NCBI GenBank assembly: GCA_013350335.1
Contig: CM023541.1
Location: forward strand, 64,359,413 to 64,423,412
Length of the DNA stretch: 64,000 nucleotides
Origin: Chimonanthus salicifolius
Taxonomy: Eukaryota; Streptophyta; Magnoliopsida; Laurales; Calycanthaceae
Direction of reading: 5' to 3'
This document shows positions 25,420 to 36,900 of this stretch, in pieces; position 1 is the first letter of the stretch; each line of letters begins with the position of its first letter. The position numbers and the translations under genes are program-made. The notes below the pieces were generated by a model. It did no database searches. It saw only the letters and a program-made list of their open reading frames with translations, and had not been told where the DNA came from.

Positions 25420-28400
25420 TCAGCTGGGCTCGCCAATAGGTTTTTCCTGGGGATGTTTCGAGGCATAATGATCAACAAGCTGATTCTGATTAGCTAGTTG
25501 CACCTGAAATAATCAATATTGACAGGTAAATGAAACATAACAGTTCTTACTAATAAACATATCAATGAAAATAAAACATATTTATGGACGAAAGAATGAA
25601 ATCAATAGAGCAATAAAGGCCATTATAGTTGCATGGTTGGCAAGTGCTTAACCCTGCAATCAGAGTGGTTGTGGAATCTAGTCATGTTACCAGTGAACAA
25701 GGAAAAAAAAAGAAGGAAAGTCAAACCAGCACTTAATGTTTTAGTGTAATACTTCTCCCTCTCCCAAGATGGATGTGCAAGAAGTATGGAGATCATGCTC
25801 AACATAAAGTTAGAAATTTAAATGAATCTGCAAAATCATAAAGGTTGTGGAGTCTAGCCATGTTACTAGTTAAAAAGAGTGGGGAAAAGAAAAGAAAACC
25901 AAAGCAGCACTTGATGTCTTTTAGAGTTTTTTGATGGCATTAGACCATGGTTATCTATACTATAGGCCTATTTTGACCATTAATTGTGTTAAAAAGAAAG
26001 GGCATCCTTCTAAGAAAAGTTTTTGTTTTTTTAGTATATCAGTTTTCTACTATGACAATGTGCATTGGTAACCAAGTTTTGGACCCATGACATAGAATAG
26101 TATGATGATTGCATTGTGGATATATAACTCTTGCACAAAGTTTAGCATGCACATGCCACAACATATGCACCCATGAGTCAACAAGCTTAAGCAAAGTTAG
26201 AAGGGCCAAGTTTCTTCTTTTATTTTGAAACTGGACCAAGGCAGGCCAAATTAGCAGACATCCAGATATCATGCATCCCTAATGTTATGTAAACTAGCAT
26301 TGTCGATCTAGAAATCATGCATCTCTCCAGAACTTGGAAGGAGGGTATTGGACTGATGTAGCTTCTGTTGTGGGTGCTTTTTATTGTTTGGTTGCTGTTT
26401 CTTTGTATGGTGATTTGTTAGTGAGAGAGCCTTTTTCTTGTATTTCTTGTATTCCTCTCTTTGCATGTCCAGCTTGTGCCTTTCTTTAATGAAGTTACCA
26501 TTTCCAAAAAAGATAAAAGAAGAGAGGCTTATGTAAACTAAATTTCATTGCAAATCCTAAGTCAACTTAAGAACTTAAGTTCTATATTGTAAAATTATAC
26601 ATAAAGTTATTAGCTCAAAATTCTTAACATCAAAGCTTGTCCCATAATTTTCACCATCTAATTTTAGCTTAATATAGAACCATAATAGAATTTTTTTTTT
26701 TCCTGAAAAATACGTGTTAAACTATTATTCACAAGAAAAGTACAGGTATACCATATACACTTGGGAGAACTAACTCTACACTTAAGAACTAAGTCTACCA
26801 AACCATTCTTGCCTTTTGTTGCTAAAAACTTCTGTCACCTATTCCTCTTTCCTTTGCGTGTGTTGAGAATTGCTACCAGACTCACCTTCCACAAGATCTT
26901 ACCTTACTCCTGAATGGATAACCTTCACCCACTTGTCATCATACTCCACACTGAAGCACCTTGCACTCAACAGCCAAAGGGAGACACAAATATATCCACA
27001 TTGAAGTCAAGAATTGATGTCATGAACATATATTCTGAAGATTCATCATCATTATTATTGTTATTTTGAATGATAAGATTCATCATTTTGTCTACAGAAA
27101 CACATCTTGTTGCTATTCTATGGAATGATATTTCTATGGATAAGATTGCATTTAGTCATCCATCACGACCATCTAGCAAAATGCTTCAACTCTAGGTCGA
27201 TCCACCCTAATAGAAACTAGGATGCAAGATCGCATACTTGAATTTGGATGTAGGGCCTACGCCAGGAGTTTAATTTTTTGTTCCTCAAAGCTACCTAAGA
27301 TTTGATTATATTTATCTAAAAAGAATCAAACAAAATATGACACCACCTTTCCATGGATTATTCTAACATTGGAAAAATATGTTTGAAGGGTTGAGATATG
27401 TGGTAGCCAAGGGGGATGATTTCCCTCCGCCCCATCCCCAAAAGATGTTTCGGTAGAAAGTACTTAAAAGCAGTTTTTACTATTAGACAACTTTTTTAAA
27501 GAATCTAGACTATTTCTTTATTTAAATGATGACTTGAATAGTTCCTTCTACCAAGATTCTTTGGATGAGACCGCTATGATATCAATTACAATCAATTCCA
27601 ATAGAACTTCGAGATGGAGAATTGTCAAAGAATACATACAGACGACTACAATACTGCATTATTTAAACTGAATCATTTCGCAAGGACTCTCTCATCACAT
27701 TGTGATATTAGATACTAGGCCTCAGTTGTAAAGCAACTGGAGGGTTAGATTTGGAAACAATGGTAGGATGGAACCTAGTGGCCAAAGTGTCTTGTGGGTT
27801 ATTGTGTGATAAAAGAGTTCCATGTCGATTAAAGGAAGATTTTATAATATAGTTATCAAATTGGCAATGCTTTATAAGGTGGAGTGTTAGCCAATGAAGA
27901 AATGTGACGTAAACAAAAAACACTTGATATGAAGATGTTGAGGTGGATGTGTGGAATAATAATAGCCACATTAGGGAGACCTTAAAACTTGCCATGATAG
28001 AAAAGAAAATGAACGAGTCATTTAAGGGGTGACTTGGACACGTACATAGAAGATAGTTAACTAGCCTTGTTCGAAGAATTGTAAAGCTGCAAGTAAAAGG
28101 ACACAACAAGGAGATGGAGGCAATTACAAACATGGAGAGAAGGGAAAAAGAGGACACGATAGATTGTGGAGTGACAACAGGATATGGTTTATGAGAGGGG
28201 AGAATGGAAGAGTAAAACTCAAAAAGCCAACTCTAAAAAGATGGAAAAGTGGTGAAGACAATGAAAATGATGATGACAAGATTGTCATTATGGGGAATCC
28301 TAAAAAAAATTATTGCTTCAGCTAATGGGAGAAAAAGACTCCCTGGATATTTATTTTTCCCCTCGTGTAAATCGTTACTTCATCAAGGGGCACAAGGAGT

Positions 28401-28511
28401 GCACAAAAAGGAGAATACAATCAAAGAGAGCACACATGGAGGGGGAAGGTGGGGGGCAACAAACACTAGAAGAGACACCCTCAAATACTGGGTGGGGGGT
28501 TGTGTGTGTGT

Positions 28512-28543
<32 letters not shown>

Positions 28544-31500
28544 CGGCGCAGGTAAACCCCAAATACTGGATTAGACCAGTGGGATTCTTATCTAGGATTT
28601 CTTTAATTGGCAAGACCTTATGCTGTAAAGATTATATTGTTCAATATAGCACTCTTAAACTATAATTCTACTCGCTTTAGTTTTTTGAGGGATAAATCTA
28701 CTTGCTTCGCGCAACATAGCAAATGCTTGTAAAATAGGTAGGTTGGTTGGAGCTTAAAAGAAACCAAGAATAAAACAGTAAGACATAATGTATTAGATTC
28801 TAGACACAAAGTGATAAGAGTAGTTAGCTCTAAATAGGGATAGGAATAACTCATAAAGCTGCTCACAACACATGGGCAAACAATTGGACACTACCAATGA
28901 AAATAATAATGACATTGAGCATGAAAATACAATGAAATTGAAGCAAAGTAGGAAAAAGGGTCTCCTGGAGGATTATTTTGTGCAAAATCAAACCGGCGAT
29001 CAACTTACTCTACAACTCTCATCATCGTCAATCTTTTATTTCTCCCCAAAATATTGTCTGCTTAAATGGTTATGATCTGTTCAACTAGCACAACTTCTAT
29101 GATGAAAGATGCTACGAGATCCAAGCTTCAGCAAGCAGGATGAAAAATTGGGTCAACGACCCCATGATAACGAACAAAACCAAAGAAGGTGATCGTCATC
29201 ATAGTTTAGCTCCTTATCTTTTCTTTTCCCTAGAGATTGTTTGGCATTTTTCCATTTGAGAGGAAAATGTAGCGGTTGGAGCTAGTTGCCAGAAGGAGCA
29301 GTCATAGAAGCCCCATTATATTTTTAGAATAGATAGGTGATGTAGGACAACTAATAGGGTAACTCTAAATACCTAATGTGGTCCCTAAAAATTAAAAGGA
29401 TGAAAATAATGCACCTAAAACTAATATGAGCTGAAATTAAATTTCAATTAATAAATTAACAATGAAATAATATGATGAGCTGCAAATAATAAAGAAATCC
29501 AGAAATCCAATGTAACTAATTCATTAATAACCCAAGCACTTAAAATGGGTAATGGGTATGGTCTAAGTTGGGCACATGGAAAATAGTTTAATAAATGGAT
29601 GCTTAGCAGTCATGGTGGAACTTAAGGAAGTTAGGGCAACCATTCGAAAGAAAATGATACGGCAGCAAAGAAAAGAGGAAAAGGGGACGACAGCAAGGGA
29701 AAGAGGAAAAAAGGGGTAGCGGAAGGGGTTTTGGAAGGACGGCGAGGTGAATGGCAGATTTGGGGGAAAACGACGAGGAAGGAAGGCTCTACAAGGGTAG
29801 GCGATGGCTGTATGGGCTTGGGATGGCCTCGGAAATCCAGGGATGGCTTTGGAGAAGACAAGAAAAGGAGGAGGAAAGGAAAGAAGAGAGGAGAAGAAGA
29901 AGATAGGAAGAGAAATACCTGAAGAAGAAGTATGATCTCACACGAAGCCTCACGCCGTAGCCTTACGCTAAGGAATCACTCCCAATATGAAAAATCGCAC
30001 CTTGCAAAGGTATTTTGCAAAAATTCACTCTTTATTTCATTCAATCGTCTATCATAATGCTTAAAAGAGAGGGCTTTTATAAGAGATGCCACACTTAAAT
30101 AAAGAAACTCCTAAAAATAGCCTAAAATGAAAATAAACTCACTTAAAATAGGAAATCCTAATTTCTAATTACAATTAAATCGAAAATAGAAATAAACAAT
30201 AAAAAGAAAATCTAAATTCAAAGGTAAATCTGCTGCTCCGCATCAATAGGCTTGCCTTGTAGAGGAAAGTGACTCGCCTAGCCCCCACACTGGGGCTGCT
30301 GGCCGGTGCTATATGATAGAGATGTTCGCCCCTTTCCTCGCTTTTCTAGCCACTCCTTGCTTGCTTACCTAGCTCTTGTCTCAGTGACTCCTCTTTTCTA
30401 GATTTTTTTTTTCTGAGCTTGGTTGGCAAATCAAGGCTTCCCCATTTACTGTTGAAAGACTTGAAACCATTTCCAATGGCATTCGACTGGAAACAAGGGA
30501 CTGAAAATCATCATGATTTTCCAGCAATGGTTGTTAAAATATTACAATTTACAATTTCAATCTTATGGTACAATATGATTTTTACATAAAATGATTCGGA
30601 CAGTATGTTTATAAATCCTGACTTTTAAAAACCTTGCATTTTTTACCTTTTGCTTAGTTTTGCCAAAATCTGATTTGTCCCTTATGATCCAAGTCAAATT
30701 TGAAAACATTAGTCTTATAAGTAATAGTGGAAAAAATGGCGTATGTAGAAATTAGAGAACTTATAGAGTTTCTCATTTCTCTTGTTAATAACTTATTTGC
30801 ACTAAGAGAAAAGACCACAATAGATTTGGTAAATTGTTTTCCATGGGCTGATTGAATAAACATGCAAGGTTTTAAAAAATCCTACTGTACCATAAGATAT
30901 ATATATATATATATATATTTTGAAATGGTAACTGAATTAATATAAACCATAAGATTTATATTGACTCTAAGTTTCAAGGTTTGTCCAACATGACACCCCA
31001 AGAAAAAAAAAATTCCTAGCTCCACCCCTGCTTATAAGCCATCCATGATCGCATGCATTAGCAATCCATATACATCAGTTTCTTTCTGCGATCTTGAACG
31101 TTTACATAAGTAAAAATCAAGTTCTATATTCAATAATATCATCATTTTATTTGTTATCTACAAACTGCATAGAATGTGAAACTTCATTTAACTTTTTAAA
31201 AGATTTTACCCTTTTTAGAAAATCATAAAAACTTACTGATACATTTGACAACTAGAACGATTTATGACACGGGTTTGAATTTCATGACATTGTTCTCCAC
31301 TCGGTTTCCACTTAGCTTAGTGTCTCCTCAGTTTCCCGTGGAAACTGAAAGTATTTCACAATCGTCTGGGAAAAACAAAACAAAAGCCATCTGCGAAAAA
31401 GCAAAACACAAAAAAGGCAGAGATCGGCATCTCAAGGGATACTACCAGCGGATGTCGCTGGCAATTTCCTATGGAAACCAATTCACACTAACGGAACCTT

Positions 31501-31958
31501 AACAGATCAAAGATGAAAAAGAAGCAAACACCCGCATCTACTAATTTCAGAAGAGAGAGATAGAGAAGATGTATATTGAACAGAGAATTTGTCCGACGAT
31601 CCTCTACTCATCAAATTACAATAAGTTCGATTCTTTTCTTTCTGACCAAATGAAATGATAATGAAGTGAAATCTGGTCCTCAGATTTGCTGGTTCTTCTT
31701 TAAATAAGACGTGATGAAATGGTACCATAATAATGAAGTGAAATGAAATGGATGAGGAGGAAAGTTTCGACGAATTCTTAAAAAAAAAAAAAAACGTGGG
31801 AAGAGGAGAGTGAGAGAGAGAGAAAGGGCAGTAACCTTGCAGATGGGGCAGCTGGAATTGAGGGCAGCAGCTCTTGCCTCCAGCTGAGATTTTTTCGGCT
31901 TCTGATTTTTTTCCGCATACCGTGTCTGAGCTTCGATTTTTTGCTTACCTCGAGTCAT
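25420..31958 (-). CDS. ZNF706-like small C2H2 zinc-finger protein
   Basis: Two exons: 31836-31958 (41 codons) and 25420-25503 (27 codons plus TGA). The 6,332-bp intron has donor GTTACT and acceptor TTTCAG; both exons are in phase 0. The product is 68 aa. The N-terminus MTRGKQKIEAQ..AEKNQK is the basic 4F5/SERF-like segment. Then comes one C2H2 finger with CPIC in exon 1 and HYASKH in exon 2 (VQLANQNQLVDHYASKHPQEKP). Animal ZNF706 has the same plan: the MARGQQKIQSQ start, one finger, ending HFESKHPK. The plant protein's role is unknown to me. The finger is split by the intron, so either exon alone looks meaningless. The leader upstream of the ATG carries a purine (GAGAGG)n repeat (31970-32000). 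The intron holds an RTE copy, a LINE tail and a 32-G tract. Confidence 0.88.
26330..26515 (+). mobile_element. LINE 3'-end fragment
   Basis: Text from ggtattggactgatg through tttcttgtattcctctcttt to ttgtgcctttctttaatgaa, then gttaccatttccaaaaaa, is the poly(A)-ended 3' UTR type seen in the LINEs of this window. The coding part is missing. It lies in the zinc-finger gene's intron. Confidence 0.5.
27700..28300 (+). mobile_element. RTE-type LINE remnant (reverse transcriptase C-terminus)
   Basis: Broken plus-strand frames read LKEDFI, LAMLYKVEC, MLRWMCG, LGHVHRRQLTSLVRRI and, after further breaks, a tail of ATGATGATG type. These follow the order of the plant RTE reverse transcriptase end: a KGKFY..PAMLYG.EC-like motif, MLRWMCG, and a RWFGHVQRR-like motif. 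Stops and shifts are frequent, so it is inactive. It lies antisense in the zinc-finger gene's intron. Confidence 0.75.
28512..28543. repeat. 32-bp poly(G) tract
   Basis: An uninterrupted run of 32 G follows a (GT)n run, in the zinc-finger gene's intron. The transcript strand reads C. Length is uncertain because such tracts assemble badly. Confidence 0.85.
29640..30260 (-). mobile_element. possible LTR-like remnant, minus strand
   Basis: Read on the minus strand this has a TATA-like CTTATAAAAGCCC (near 30080), then GAATGAAATAAAGAGTG, and a leader-like region at 29920-30030. This resembles the U3/R/U5 order of a plant LTR. No paired LTR, TG..CA ends or TSD were identified. Confidence 0.3.
30897..30918. 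repeat. (TA)n microsatellite beside a LINE-tail-like sequence
   Basis: A TA run is followed by ttttgaaatggtaactgaat, the inverse of the GTTACCATTTC-type LINE 3' tail seen elsewhere. It is probably the tail of a minus-strand LINE fragment. Confidence 0.6.
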
Positions 31959-32744
31959 ATCTGTCTCCCTCCCTCTCCCTCTCCCTCTCCCTCTCCCTCT
32001 CAATTCTCAAATACATACCAAAGTTCAGTGGCTCCACCCACCTCTTCTAATGCTATTTGCTTCAAATTTTCCTTGGCCTCTGGACACTAATGTGGGCAAA
32101 CCACCGCCCCCAAAGCACTCTTTGTTACGTGCATAATTTCATGAAGAAGCTCTCAAATGAAACGTCTCAATAATTGTGGAATAGTTCTTTTTAATGGTAA
32201 TATAAACTAAAATAGTAGTTATTACAACATTTGACATTTATGTGCTAAGTACTCTTGTTGTGTTCCATAAAGACTACAAGACTCCACATTGCTGTTAAAT
32301 TGGGCATTGATAGAAGGGCAGAACCAATGTTTCGAATCAATTCATGGGTCAAATTGTCTAAGTAGAAGGATGGATTTAATAAGGTTTAACTTTAGTCAAA
32401 TTTGATCAAACTTGTACCATCAATATGATACAAATATATAATAAAAGACAAGATTATATTTTCATAAAAAATATTCTGATTCCTACAAACACAATTATAA
32501 ATATTAAAAAAATTAATAATAATCCAACATTCATATTCAATGATAATCTCCAATGACGTGCTTCGTTTTGCTTTTTCAATTTTTTTAAAAAAGCTACCTT
32601 ACTTTGAGAGAGGAAAGGTAGGACTGCAGGAGTGAGGGTTTTGCACATGAGCACAAGAGTTATAGAGCCCAATTTATGATGAATCTAAATTAAAAGTTAT
32701 TATTTTTATTTTAATCAGGATCATTCCATGATTTTCATTTTGAC
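31959..32744. other. 5' flank of the zinc-finger gene
   Basis: About 0.8 kb upstream of the ZNF706-like start. It contains the (CCCTCT)n pyrimidine run of the leader at 31970-32000 (purine on the transcript strand) and AT-rich sequence beyond. No other gene seen. Confidence 0.5.
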
Positions 32745-33103
32745 TAGGGCTGCAACGCGGGTCAGATTTTGGCCTGACCCACATGACCCGACCTGAGAAA
32801 TCATGCAGGTCGAGTCAAGAATTTCAGGCCAGTGGGTCGGATCGAGTTGAGAAGATTAAAACCCGCATGAAATTCAAGTTAAATCGGATTGAGAATTTTA
32901 CAAGTTAACCCGATCCGACCTAAACCAACTAGGCTAAAATTAAGCTAAACTGAATTCATAATGCAAGTCGGATCAGAATTCGAGTCGGGTCGGTCACGTT
33001 CTAAAACTCGGGTTGAGAATTCGAGTCGGATCGGGCCAGGTTCCATATATATCAACTCGGGTCGAGTTGAATTTTAAAAAGCCCGACCCGAGTTGCAGCC
33101 CTA
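32745..33103. mobile_element. non-autonomous hAT element (MITE) with perfect 8-bp TSD
   Basis: The element is 359 bp. Terminal repeats TAGGGCTGCAACGCGGGTC (left) and TAGGGCTGCAACTCGGGTC (right, reverse-complemented) match at 18 of 19 positions. The 8-bp duplication ATTTTGAC lies at 32737-32744 and 33104-33111. Subterminal regions repeat GTCGGGTC/GAGTCGGATC in both orientations. It has no ORF. It lies between the zinc-finger gene's promoter side and the 3' end of the giant gene. Confidence 0.93.
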
Positions 33104-33942
33104 ATTTTGACAGTGAAATAGCTCTTGCGATAATATATCTGACCATATAATTTTAACTCCGTAGAGACAGAACACCCGAATGTTTCAACTTCAACCAGAT
33201 GTCTGCCAAACCTGCTCTTATCTAGACTTCCACACAACAAAATGCCCCCCTCCCCCCTACTCAGATCCCACGTTATCCATGATGATCAACATGCCATTCA
33301 AAATACATAAAGTCCACCTTAAAATGATGAATTTGACACCTACATTCCAACAACAGGCAAGTAGGTCCATTCTACCATATCCGGTAGGGATGGATAATCA
33401 GTCAATCTAGTCAACATGAAGGGTTGGGTTAGATTCATTAGGCGTCATTAGGTTCTATTAATATGTGCTTTTCCTTTTTATTAATATGTGTTCTATTAAT
33501 GGCTTGTTCTAATCCACTGCATGAAAGTTACAGATAAGAGAACAAACAAAAAAATGCTAACAGAAGAATGGATATTTACTTTATAAAAAAAAAAAAAAGG
33601 AAAAGGTTTTGAGAAACTATGAGAAATGGCATTTGAGGAACAAATTCAGAAATATACGATGGTTACACAGTTCAGGCACTTAGACACAGCCGCCTTTTGG
33701 CTTCCCTTGGGAATCATATACTTCGAGTTTACACATGGGAATCTGACCTTGTAAGACGTTCTGGTCTCCATTCTGCAGATTAACCAGCGTATTGTACAAC
33801 CAAATCTTCACCATTTCTGATTGAAATCGTGAGCATGTCCAGCAGTGAAGCCAGCTTAAGTCTCCAAAAAGAAACATGCTTCTTCCCTTCATCTCTCCCG
33901 AAGGTCTCCTTTAAAAACCAAGTCTGTCCCCTTCACAACTGT

Positions 33943-36900
33943 TTACGAGTGCTTCCTTTCCCACTTCCCTTCCCGCCTCCCATCACGCTCTCTCCGCTCC
34001 ATGATCTGCCTCGATTTACTGCCACGTGAACTGTGCCTATGACCTGACCCAAACCCACCTGCAGTTCCAGTTAAAAGCTGATGCTAAATCCGGATCACCA
34101 ACACTGCCTGTGTCGCCAGAATCTCTACTTCCATCTAAGTTATCTTCAAGCCCAACACTGCGATCATCTTGACGATCCCGTGATTGTAAAATTGTGGGTG
34201 GCTGACCAGAGAACGATCTGGACCCAGCTATCACTACAGATGGCATGGATGTGTTGGCTGCCCCTGTCAAGCCAGCAGGACCAGAAGTCATCACCTGAGT
34301 GGCACTACTGTCACGGCCTCTGCTGCTTGACCTTAAGTTACCTTCATGTCCTGACCTTCCATTTTCTCGATACCTTTCCCTGGGTCGGCTGCACAAGATA
34401 ACACATCCACTGTTAGCTGGTCCTCGACAACAATTCATAAATCTGCCTCGGCAGAAAAAATTTCGCTTCATGAAAGCTGAGTAAACAAATAAAGCATGCA
34501 GCTATGCATATGGATAAATAGAAGCTGAAATGCACATTCACAGGTTCCTTCAAGCACCTTAGATGCTTCAACCGCATTTGGCTCTCATAATTCAATTTTT
34601 GGGCTTCCAATACACAGCTTGGCATCACCTAATTATGGAAGCATAATCGCAGTGCAATGCAAACATGGTGGACCATTCTAAGCCACAACACTATACTAAA
34701 AAATGGCTTCCTGATCATGCACAAGGGTCTTTGCCCCATTATATTGGACAAAGGTTCCATGCTGGATCAAGCTCCTAAAATAAAACTGGCCAAAAAGAGA
34801 GAATCCATAAAACCAGCAACTATGCCATATACACATTTGCTCCACCTTTTTTTCTCTTTTTGTGTGTACACAATACACATTTGCTTGCAAGAGACAAGTT
34901 GCATTTATTTGACCATTTTTAGGGCATCAATTTCCACAAGAATATTTAAAATGGGGTGAATTTCATAGCACTGTTCTGTCTCTAATAAAGATTTCTAGTT
35001 TAAATATAATTTGCCTACTAGGTACTGCAATTTCCTATTTGACTTCACAGATGATGTAATTTCTTTATTTGAGTTCTGATTTAGAATAGGTGTAACAAGC
35101 TTAACATAACCAAAACATACCCACTGGAAGTAGAGGAAGAGTACTCCCTCCGTGATGATCTGAGTCCGGACTCCGCTTGTTCCAGTTCTCGTTGAAGCTC
35201 CCTCTACATGCAAGCAGAATTCAAATGTTTGGTCTCTACTCCAGCAATTGTAGAACAGGTAAAATAATTAACATATAGCCATCAAAGGCACAGCTCAAGG
35301 CACTAGGGGGGGCTTTTGTGCCTAAATTACGCTAGTGAGGTACAGGTGTGCTTAAATGCAAAGGTGTACCCTCAAACTTTTTTTTTTTTTTAAGAACTAA
35401 GTATTAAAGGTGGTTTTACGCTGGGTTTCCCACGGTTTCCCACACGTAAATTCAAAAAAAAAAAAATTTGTAAACTTTGCTAGTACTTATTTATAATATT
35501 TAAAATATCTAGATATCTTAAAACTAGGGTCTGTTGTGTTTTCTTTTGTAAAGCACTGAGAAAGACAGAAAACAAGAGAGAGCAAGAGGAAGAGAGAGGT
35601 ATCATCCGGCTGAAGCAGTGAGAGTTAAAGAGGAAGTGCAGCTGTAATCAAACAGCAATGGCAGAAATGATAGAACAGTACCGGCAGCGGTATGGTAGTC
35701 ACAGGTGCGCCTTAGTGAGCCTAAGGTACCAGGACACTAGGAGGGTTTGCAATTTAGCTATGCCTTGCACCTTATATAAAGCGTGTCTATTCATTTCTCT
35801 AATTAAGTGTTAAATATAAACAGTAGAACATATTTCCCTCTTGAGTACTAAAATATAAAAATAAAAAAAATGTGTTTTTTCAGTTTTTCACTATTAGATG
35901 TTAAAAATAAATAGTATGACATGCTTAACATTTTATATAAATTGGAAAAGAGGATTTCAGTAAGGCATAATCTTAAGAGAAGGGGCGCTCTCCTAGAGGA
36001 AGCTCCAATGGTGTGTCCATTGTGCAACGAAGAAGAGGAGACAATGGACCACTTGTTGTGTAAATGCCACTTAACGTCGGATGTATGGTGCTATTTTTTG
36101 AACTTATTGGGTTGCTCGTGGGTTATAGGAGATGGAGTAGAGGATTTAATGTCGGCATGGATGGGAGGGGCCTTTAGAGGTAGACATAGGGTGGCAAGGA
36201 GAATGGTGTTGTCTACAATCTCGTGGGCATTTTGGACAGAGCGCAATGGGAGGATCTTTGAGGGGAAGATGGCGGCATCTGGAGAGGTGTTTGAGAAGGC
36301 AAAATGACAGTTGATAGGATGATTGTTTGTGTGCAAGAAATTCGCGGGACTAGCACCTGAGGATTTCTACTTGTCTTGGGAAAGTTAGGAAACTTGAGGC
36401 CGAGTGAGTAGCGCCACCTCAAGGATCATGTAAATTCAATGTGGATGGAGTAGCAAGGGGTAAACCTGGGCTAGCAGAAATCTGATCATTTTCTTTTGCC
36501 TTATGGTTTTTTTTTTTTCTGATTCCATTCCTCTCTTTTATCTAGGAACCTAGTATAAATCTTCTATACTTGGTTCCATCTCATGTATACATTCTTCGTA
36601 TATTCATGAATTCATTCGTCATTGTTTCAAAAAAAATTAAAATAAAGGTGTGCCTTTTCTTTTCTTTTGTTGTTGATGGTATGATCACTAGAATAATGAT
36701 TTTAACTTGTTATTACTTACTTTTGTTATTAGCTCCTTATATTATGCAATCATGCTTTTACATTTGATGTATTTTCTTTATATTATATACACACGCACAA
36801 ACACACAAATATATAACAAGGATCTCCTAAGAACTAATTCTCATGAGACTTTCATAAGAATGGCCAAAGGGCGCCACCTGAGCCCACATGGATGGGTGGT

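Noticed and set aside
29631..29861. Minus-strand Pro/Ser-rich open frame
   Set aside because: Low-complexity text in a region that looks like an LTR remnant; no homology recognised.
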